Below, piece by piece: positions 56,351-64,000 of a DNA stretch of 64,000 nucleotides. Under the pieces are notes generated by a model. The model searched no databases. It saw only the letters and a list, made by a program, of their open reading frames with translations, and had not been told where the DNA came from. Positions within the stretch are counted from its first letter, which is position 1; every line of letters begins with the position of its first letter. The position numbers and the translations under genes were made by a program. Origin of the DNA: Beaufortia kweichowensis (Eukaryota > Chordata > Actinopteri > Cypriniformes > Gastromyzontidae); contig CM032797.1 of the NCBI GenBank assembly GCA_019155185.1, forward strand, positions 19,609,618 through 19,673,617, read 5' to 3'.

Positions 56351-56889
56351 GTGAAGCACGTGACATTAGTGAGTCTGATGACCCAGAATGCACCCGGAGG
56401 CCAATAAAACCAGTAACTGCACTTGACTTTAATAGAGACTTTAGTCTTTGCACTTGACAGCCCTATTTGCAACTCATACAAGATCAAGTGGAATAATGGA
56501 AGACAAATTTGTTTAATCTCTTGCCATCAGCTGACATATCTGACATGAACTTTAGCTTGAATTTTGTTTCTTAAGCCAAAAAAACACTTTTTCCTGGTTG
56601 ACCCGCATGAACAAAGATTCACAGTTGATGGTCTGGAACAGTATATGATTGGCTCTTTTCAAGGCAATCGTTGGTCTTCCAGCATGATCGATTTCAGTCA
56701 TCCATGAATAAAGTTGAATCTGCTTGAAAGTGGCAATTAAACAACATATTTCTGACCGACATTTAAATCTGACTTTAACTTTATCATCGTTTTTGTCTCT
56801 TAAGCTCAAATTGCACAAAAAATAGTTTTAACACAAGACTCCCCATTAGAGAATATCAGACATGATGAGAACAGGAAGGCGTGTTGTGT

Positions 56890-57935
56890 TGTAGATATGT
56901 CAAATATTTATTAAAAGGATTGATGAAGCCAAAGGAAAGAGTAGAATCAGTGCTGAAGTTGATTTCAGTGGTATGAGGTCAGTCAAACGTGTTATCAAAG
57001 AGCTGTGGCGGATCTTACGCTCGCTGTTGTTCTTTATAGAAACATGTTTGAGCTGATCAGTTTGATGAATTCTGTTCAATTAAACAGAACATTCAGATAA
57101 AGCTCAACTACACCTGACATTATCAAAACATGTGGATTATAAGAGTGTTTTGATTCATGACCTATGAAGCGTGATGACTTACATGAATAACACATTTAAC
57201 ACAGAGAGCAAAATAAAGCACAAGCAGACTCACTTTACTTGTTTTTTTTTTTACTTTTAATTTCTTCAACGTCATCTAGTATGAGACAGTAAAGACATCT
57301 GTGGAAATAAATGCTCTGTTTAGAGAGAAAGTACATGAATAATATAATTAATAAATGATAATAATTACAGTAATAAAACAGTCTGCATTGGTATTGTTCG
57401 GAACAGACAGAGAACAGCTGTACATAGGAAGGAGAGGCACCTGTGTCACCCGTCCAACTGTTGACATCACCAACTAAACTAAACTAACTGTGAAAGGCCG
57501 TCCAGGACAAAAAAAGGTTGAAAGGTCTTTGTGGTGTTTTGCGTTCGATTAGATGGAAGATTTCAATAGCCTTTAGACTTCATAATAAAACAAAAAAGAG
57601 TTTTCGGGGGAGACAGACCGCTGCTGTTACGATAGAACCGAACTTGTCTTTCAGACGACGGCGTGTTTCTCAAAATACTTTCATTTTCTCGAACCGTCTT
57701 CAACCCTCTAAAACAACCAGTTCATGAAGCAGCCAAGAAGAAAGAAACCAAAAGCAAAAGTCTTTCTGTCTCTCTGGTGCTGATAGTGTGAGAGCCCTGA
57801 GGACGGGGCCCGCGGGATGTCGGTTTTACACAAAGGGACCCGTGATGCTGCTGTCCAAACTACCAATGATATGGTCACGTCAACAGAAAGACTTTCTCAT
57901 CAGGCTGTGTGATCGTCACATTCCTGCGCTCGCGC
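56890..57935 (-). other. vapa: vapa 3' untranslated region (inferred)
   Basis: Follows the stop codon on the minus strand and extends to the AATAAA at 56912-56907. No protein-like frame on either strand; the 69-codon plus frame at 57518 is a chance frame. Confidence 0.5.
56907..56912 (-). terminator. vapa polyadenylation signal
   Basis: TTTATT on plus, i.e. AATAAA on the minus strand, about 1.0 kb downstream of the vapa stop codon. Confidence 0.5.
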
Positions 57936-58097
57936 CTACAGGATGAACTTTCCCAGGAAGAATCCGATGAAGATGGCTGCGATGACCACCAGCAGTGATG
58001 GAAGCGAGCTGGTGGTGGACTCTCGTCCAATCACAGAGCTGGAGTTATATGTTATATGTTCACTTCGTTGTGCCTTTCGCAGTCTCAAACCTTCATC
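57936..58097 (-). CDS. vapa: vapa exon 6 (tail anchor)
   Basis: 53 codons plus TAG: DEGLRLRKAQRSEHITYNSS, then the 20-residue hydrophobic anchor and KFIL end. Confidence 0.96.
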   Translation of the reverse strand, partial: DEGLRLRKAQRSEHITYNSSSVIGRESTTSSLPSLLVVIAAIFIGFFLGKFIL

Positions 58098-61000
58098 CTG
58101 ATAATGAGAAAACAAGCGGAAAGAGTACATTTACAAACACAAAGAATTCTGAAACAATGACTTTGATGAAAATTATATACATATAGTTATTTATTGTGTA
58201 CTTTAAATGACTTAATATTAAAAAATATTCTAAAAATCAGTCTGCTCTGATTCACCTTTAACTGACGATTCTCCTCGCTCAGCTTATTAACCTCCGGCCT
58301 GCATGCTTTGGACTCATCCAGAATCTTCTTCATCTCACAGTCATCCAGAGCAGAACTGACACCTTTTGCTGACAGCAGCCCGTCCACTTTTGAGGAGTTC
58401 AGCGCCGGTGCAACTTTAGCTGAATCAATGTCATTCTAATAAAAATGAAGAAATGAACATGTAAAGGGAAAGATTTACACAGAGATTTACATTCACTCAC
58501 ATTTATTAGTATTCTAATACTAATCGTTTTACACTTCCAAACCCCTAATGTTACGAGACACGATGAAGGAAAAGCAGAAAGTACGAGGAGTGTCATACGG
58601 CTTTGGAATAACGTGGGTGTGTGTGATCTTTCATTTTTTGTTTACAAGAAAGATCTTTTCACGCTGCTGAAGCACTGAAGCACGCTTGAATCTCCCGCAG
58701 AGATAAAATGACGAAAGCAAGAACTTTCACACTTCAGCGATATTCAGACAGTCTCATCTATGAGTAAAAGCCCAGCCGAAATCTTTCATGAAAAACACTG
58801 CCAGCACCAGTCATTACATCATCATTCTGTGTGCATTCTGGCTAATGACAGTGGGTGTTTCATTATGCTAAATATCTGTAAGAAACATTTGACTTTAATG
58901 TTAAAACTGTGGCACTGGAAACCTCTCTAAATAATACGACTATTCTATGAGGCCTATCATGAGATTTATTTAGACATAAATAATGTATTCACTTGGTTCT
59001 GTGATCTACACTACTGTCTGCTCTGACCCTAACACACCTGCTGTGACCTCTGACCTTGACAGTTGCTAACGGTGTCTGAGGCGGAGGAAGAGTGTACATG
59101 TCAACACTTACCACTTTATCGTTTTCAGACGGTAACTCAAAGACACATCTCAGTTTGGAATCCATGAGCTCATCAGGTTTTGCTTCCTTCCACTGCAGAA
59201 GAAAAACAGAGGTGTTTAAAACAGAAACACACACACACACACACGCTGCTCTGAGTATAAACACATCAGCTTTAAAGGACGGAGCGTTACCATGGCTTCT
59301 GTGTCTGTGACAGCCATGGGTGCAAAGATGGTCTGAACCATAAACTTGTGTTTGCTCTTCTCGTTTGGATCATAATCAAAGGGCTGTAACATCACTGTGA
59401 CACATAACACAACACACGTTAGAATACACGCATCATTTCACTCTTTGATTAAAAGCACACACACACACACACACTGAAGATGTTATCAGACCTGAGATGA
59501 TGAGCGTGGCTCCGGGTTCGATGATGCCGCTGTTGGGCCGTACGCAGTATCTGCGCGGTGCTGTGGTCTTGACCTTAAAACACACTCTTCTGTCGGAAGG
59601 ATTCTTCAGCTTTAGGTTAGCAGTGACGACATCTGTGAACGGACCTGAAACCAGAGAAACGGCACTATATCTCAACTTTTATCAACATTTAATAACATGA
59701 TCCACCTCTGAAATTACTTTCAGCTCCACTTTTTTAATATGTGAATATTCTCTATACTCAGATCTCATCAGATTCACTGAATCATTCAAATGGGCTGAGA
59801 AAAAAGGCATGATGTAACACAATTATTATAGAGACACATCTGTGTTATATGAAGTGTCCACACACACAGACCTGAACAACACGGTTAGGCCTTTATTTAA
59901 TCACATCATTGCTAAATAAATGTAAAATCACATTTTCCTGCTCTTTTAAACAATTCTGTTTTCTTTCTTTCTTGTTTAAGACCCAGTCTGTGTTATTGAC
60001 TCGTATCCCAGATAATTATGAATGTGATACTGTGAAAATTATATTGTTCTTGAGCATCTTCTCCAGATTACATCCCACCGGCCCTGTCACAAATGTTCAG
60101 ATAGGCTTTTGGAGCAGATGAAAGCGAATGATGGTACAATTAGCCCTGAAACTCAAGATCTTATGACAGCACATGTCACATATTAGTGGATTAGATCCAG
60201 ATTAAGTTATAGATTTATTTCTGCAGCACATGTTCCTGTAAACCCTTAACACAACATCAAGTACTGCAGAATAATCATCACATGAGCGAGAGAGTCTTCA
60301 GGTCAAACCTCAACACGGTCTGTTTATCACAAACCTGAATGGACACATGAAATGAGAGACAGATGATATAGTTCAGATCAGTATTTCATTTCACAGTATT
60401 TCTTTACAGGTAAAACCAGACGTCATGTAAACTAAAAACACTGATCATCTGCATAAGCGAACACTAACATGATCACTAGAGCAGCTGTTAGCGTCATAGA
60501 CTTTGACCTGTTACTGTGACTTGTCCACATGTCATTTACTGCTTTATGTGTTTCAAAGGACAGTTTTGCCCTTCCCAATATGGCGGCGCCGTTGACACAC
60601 AGTTCAGCGACAAATGAATCGATTCCAGACGAGCATCTCTCTGAACCTTCACATGAGCTCATACAATCATCCAGCATTGTTATCATTAAACTACTTATCC
60701 GAGTGGCTTCGGTTTCATTCCTAAAATATACTAAAATCACATCCACAGACGTCTCAAGTCGTGTCATATACACATATAAAACCGAGAACTGTACTATGGA
60801 ACCAGCTCATCTTAAATCAGCCTGCAGAACAGGATAATTACATCTGTGTGTTATTAATGCATTAAGTGTGACGTAAATATCGCTGTCATGAACCTGATCA
60901 GAACTACAGTATCACCACGGACACCTGCGCTTCTGCCCGAGAGCGATCGCTCCTGCCCGCCTGTCAAACACTCGAGATCGGGGATGTCACGAGGCCCGCA

Positions 61001-61154
61001 CCGCGATACCGCATAATGGCGCGTCTGAAGCAAAAGTGCTAGAAAACCCGTTTACGTTTCACCGGATCCCACTGACGTCCGTCACGAGCCTCTTACCTCT
61101 GAACCTCAGGTCGCTCGGAGGCTCCAGGATCAGGATCTGCTCCAGTTTGGACAT
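57936..61154 (-). CDS. vapa: VAMP-associated protein A, complete, six coding exons
   Basis: A tail-anchored ER membrane protein that binds FFAT-motif partners at membrane contact sites and takes part in lipid transfer and vesicle traffic. The joined exons give 245 residues with every splice phase consistent (mammalian VAPA is about 242-249). The MSP domain spans residues 1 to about 125 (GPFTDVVTANLKLKNPSDRR, RYCVRPNSGIIEPGATLIIS, VMLQPFDYDPNEKSKHKFMV). It includes the KFMVQ segment whose Lys and Met contact FFAT peptides in the family. A coiled-coil region follows (DDCEMKKILDESKACRPEVN, KLSEENRQLK), and the C-terminal anchor is SLLVVIAAIFIGFFLGKFIL. The anchor and coil match VAPA rather than VAPB. 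It is convergent with epb41l3. Whether it is vapa or a teleost duplicate (vapal) cannot be settled from sequence alone. Confidence 0.95.
58256..58435 (-). CDS. vapa: vapa exon 5 (linker and coiled coil)
   Basis: 60 codons, phase 0: a variable linker (NDIDSAKVAPALNSSKVDGL) then the coiled-coil start. Donor AAG|GTGAAT. Confidence 0.93.
59112..59192 (-). CDS. vapa: vapa exon 4
   Basis: 27 codons, phase 0: WKEAKPDELMDSKLRCVFEL then PSENDKV, the end of the MSP domain. Confidence 0.96.
59291..59394 (-). CDS. vapa: vapa exon 3
   Basis: 104 bases encoding MLQPFDYDPNEKSKHKFMVQ and TIFAPMAVTDTEAM, including the FFAT-contact segment. Confidence 0.96.
59492..59644 (-). CDS. vapa: vapa exon 2
   Basis: 153 bases encoding PFTDVVTANLKLKNPSDRRV, CFKVKTTAPRRYCVRPNSGI and IEPGATLIIS, the core MSP beta-sandwich. 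Confidence 0.97.
60575..60592. promoter_or_regulatory. YY1-type motif in vapa intron 1
   Basis: CCAATATGGCGGCGCC matches the YY1 core AANATGGCGGC. On plus the same ATG begins a 77-codon open frame (MAAPLTHSSATNESIPDEHL), so a small antisense transcript or an old retroelement start is possible. Confidence 0.35.
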
Positions 61155-61260
61155 GTTTGTGGCCCGGGAGGAGACGCTTGGTTCCGGACAGCAGCCGACA
61201 GACGCGCGCGCACTCGATCCGAAACTGAGTCACTCACTGCTGGTTGCCAAGTCTAAAACA
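60930..61260 (-). promoter_or_regulatory. vapa CpG-rich promoter region
   Basis: CpG-rich sequence surrounds exon 1. The transcription start should lie a little above 61154. CpGs thin out beyond about 61260. Confidence 0.55.
61097..61154 (-). CDS. vapa: vapa exon 1
   Basis: 58 bases from ATG at 61154: MSKLEQILILEPPSDLRFR plus one base, donor AGAG|GTAAGA. The start matches the conserved short N-terminus of VAP proteins. Confidence 0.95.
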
Positions 61261-62100
61261 GATCACAATTACCCATCAGAACTAGATTAGACCAGTCCAA
61301 ACCTCGACATGACACATATCACATTCATTATGCAGTTTTACAAATGATAAAACTTTATAAATATACTACTATATGTACAATTGACTTATTGCTGATGCAC
61401 ATACATCACTTGTGTGCTCACTGTATTACAATCACAAAACAAATGTCAATACAAAAATGCTATTTATATTAGTATATTATTTATATTTGCTAGTTTTGGG
61501 GTGAAATCATCACATTTGTGAAATCGTGGCACTGGCGTGTGTAAACTGCGGACCTGGCAACCCTGTCCACGTGAACACGCGTAACGCGCGCGCTGTGTGT
61601 TAATGTGCGTTTGAGTCAAAACTCAATTTATTTGACTTTAATTGGGAAAAATTCAATATAGTCTGTAATGACAGTCCTGTGGCCTTCTGTTGTAATGTTT
61701 GGAATTGTATTTTCCAGTATATTTCTCCTCGTTCAGCAGAGGTTACTCATCTGTGTTTGTCATCATATTTCAAATGATTACAGGGAGATTTCATCGTTTT
61801 AACACAAAAATAGAAACAATACTCGGATTTAATTTTTTTGCAAAAAGAAAACAATCTTGGTTTCAGGTCTTCATAGATTCAACATGTGTGTATTGTGTAG
61901 TTTTTATTCAAACAATCGGACTGAATACAGATGTGCACGTTTGTGATTTGTAAGGCGATATGAGTTATTTTTGAGTCCTTCAATACTTCTGCTCTTACTC
62001 TCTTAACATTATAGCACAGAAACCTCACAGTACAGTTAGGGTTGTTTTTAATGTTGTGTCTGTGTAACGATTTAAACATATGAACATTTAGGTTTGTTGG
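61261..62100. other. Region upstream of vapa, nothing recognised
   Basis: AT-rich, no exon or RNA gene recognised. A CpG-containing stretch near 61510-61600 has no open frame of note. Confidence 0.55.
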
Positions 62101-62149
62101 ACAGTGGCATCACATTTACCCCACAAATTCTCATTATGTAATGCGCCCA

Positions 62150-62445
62150 TACATGTTATGTAGTTTCACTATGTAAACAATTTACTATTATGAATAATTA
62201 ACATTGACTGTTAATATTTACATTTCAATTTGCACATATCATAAATGTGCATTCAAACTGTCTTATTATATATTGTTTTTCTTGCTATTTTTGCACATTG
62301 ACTATATTGTATATTTGTATAGTATTCTTTTATTCTTGTTATCATCTGTGTCTGTCATTCTGTAACACTGTGGAGCTTCTGTCACTATAACAAATTCCTC
62401 GTATGTGTAAACACACCTGACAATAAAGCTCATTCTGATGCTGAT
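62150..62445 (+). mobile_element. LINE-like 3' tail
   Basis: ACAAATTCCTCGTATGTGTA followed by CACACCTGACAATAAAGCTC and ATTCTGATGCTGATGC is the characteristic end of a widespread fish non-LTR retrotransposon. Upstream sequence is AT-rich and degenerate. Confidence 0.6.
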
Positions 62446-62552
62446 GCTGTTTTCCGCCGCCACCATACACGCGTAACTGCTGTGACGTAACCGTGACGTC
62501 AACTTCAAAGTGTTGTGTTGTGTCTCCCTCTGGTGACACATTCACTCCATTC

Positions 62553-62590
62553 AGCAGACGCTTTTATTCAAAACAATCAAGACAAAGAAA
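62553..62590. mobile_element. SINE-like fragment, copy 5
   Basis: ATTCAGCAGACGCTTTTATT followed by CAAAACAATCAAGAC, the first part of the repeat at 19237 and 54563. Confidence 0.5.
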
Positions 62591-62704
62591 GTTTCGCACT
62601 GATGGATACCACCTATAAGAGAAAGAGGAAAGTCTGTTTTATTTGAGTACAGAAAGTGCTTAAGGATGTGAAGTGTTCGTGGAAGAAATGTGTTTTTTAA
62701 ATAG

Positions 62705-62930
62705 TATGAGGGAGGTATCTGATGGGATTGAGAGGTTATTAGTATGGTATTAGTATGGTACCTGATGGGATTGAGAGGTTATTCTACCTGCTGGGAACAG
62801 AGAAAGATTTAGTGCCCTTCTGTGACGGAACCACTAGTCGGCGCTCATTTGCTGGGCGCATGGTTCTGGATGGGTCGAGCACAGGGTTCTGGAAGGGTTG
62901 TAGGAAAGTAGTCAGGAGTGAAGGTATTTA
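62705..62930 (+). repeat. Unclassified repeat with short internal duplication
   Basis: TGATGGGATTGAGAGGTTAT occurs twice (about 62719 and 62764), separated by a TTAGTATGGTA duplication. The following GC-richer stretch has a short open frame of no recognised family. Confidence 0.4.
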
Positions 62931-64000
62931 AATATGTGTATTATTAGTGTTAGATCTGTACACTGCAGGAACACAGATCTCCAGCAGAAAGATTAATCAA
63001 CCTGATCCAGATTATACACACACATAGAACCCAATGCATTTGTCTATTTGAATGTGTTTGTTGAACATAATAATGTCATTAATATTCATTTGGCACAGGC
63101 TACATGCTTATTTAAATGGTTGTAATGGACATTCCAAAATGATTCTCTATGTTTCCATGTTAATCAACTGTATGTGTATTTGTGAACTGTCCTGTAATCA
63201 TTAAGACTGGCTGTAATAAGAGCTTGAGTTTGACATTCTTCAGGCTTAACCCATGTTAAATATAACCCACAGGAGCAGCCAGCAGAGATGGATCTGTTTC
63301 CCTCACTGCAAACACCTATGAATATCCTTAATGCATCAATAAAAATCTGCCTTAAGTTTTAACACACACACATATATTTGTTATATACATAAAAGTAAAT
63401 ATCATCAAACTGCAATTATCTAGTATTATATATCAGAATGGGGGGATCAAAATTCCGCAGAACAGGTGGGATTGCCCCCCACACAAATGAAACGCTAAAC
63501 ACTTAAACATTAAATTGCATTTGGTCAGTTTAATCAATTACTCAAAGAGAGACAATTGAACACATCTGTATGGTTTTGTATTTTACAAAAAAATAGTTTA
63601 AATGTTTAATAATCACATTTATTATAAGGCTTATATGTATTTTGAGCATTTTTTTTGTAAATCGGGGCAAAAATAGATCTTGGGTTGGAATATGACTGCA
63701 ATATACAGCCTTTAATAATGAACTTTTAATAACAATGTTTAAATTATTATGTGTTTAAATGCTTATACAGGGTACAGGTTGTGCTCAGACGCAATTCTAC
63801 TGTATTAATGACATTAAAAACATCAATTGTAATTCGTCCGGTATGCTGCAAAATATAAAATATTACACAAATTAAAAATAAGTCGGAAATACAAAGCTTC
63901 TCAATTTCTTCTCTTATCCCGTTTTTCCCTAGAACAATATTTCATCCACGCAAACAGTTCAGCCTAAAAAAATTACATTACATTTATAATATATTTATTA
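62931..64000. other. Right-edge AT-rich stretch, nothing recognised
   Basis: No exon, RNA gene or structured repeat was seen, apart from a CACACA run near 63363. Confidence 0.6.

Noticed and set aside
57936..61154. Assignment of this gene to vapb
   Set aside because: The C-terminal anchor SLLVVIAAIFIGFFLGKFIL and the LSEENRQL coil match VAPA; VAPB has a different anchor.

Overview
The window is vertebrate nuclear DNA, almost certainly from a ray-finned fish and probably a cyprinid-like otophysan. Genes are intron-containing with GT-AG splice sites. Long (CT)n and (TG)n tracts, minisatellites and interspersed repeats typical of cypriniform fish fill much of the rest. All assignments come from reading translations and recalling protein families; no search was run.

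Layout. 1-4.2 kb: a CpG-rich promoter and a minus-strand signal-peptide exon, proposed as exon 1 of ptprm, whose remainder would lie off the left edge. 8.68-9.63 kb: a single-exon minus-strand lrrc30 homologue, broken by a cluster of small indels. 9.7-37 kb: no confirmed gene. This stretch holds microsatellites, a 42-bp minisatellite (14.0-14.9 kb), a 31-bp minisatellite (28.2-29.5 kb), a 38-bp minisatellite (33.9-36.1 kb), LINE/SINE-like fragments, a GC-rich promoter-like block (33.36-33.66 kb) and an unassigned block of different texture (25.0-26.65 kb). 39.0-53.5 kb: plus-strand protein 4.1B (epb41l3), with 21 coding exons whose phases join without a break; only the extreme N-terminus is unresolved. 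57.9-61.2 kb: minus-strand VAMP-associated protein A (vapa), complete in six exons (245 residues), convergent with epb41l3. Between the two 3' ends lie a 1.4-kb segment bounded by inverted repeats and a small GC-rich island with X-box and CRE motifs.

ptprm, lrrc30, epb41l3 and vapa all belong to the human 18p11 region, and LRRC30 and PTPRM are adjacent and co-oriented there, so the window is a conserved synteny block. Functionally these are cell-cortex, adhesion and membrane-contact proteins: a receptor phosphatase, a leucine-rich-repeat protein, a FERM cytoskeletal adaptor and an ER tether. No operon-like or novel multi-gene system was found. The most interesting items are the minisatellites with motif-bearing units, the dinucleotide-filled introns of epb41l3, the inverted-repeat segment with its adjacent X-box island, the unresolved ends of epb41l3, and the frame-damaged lrrc30.
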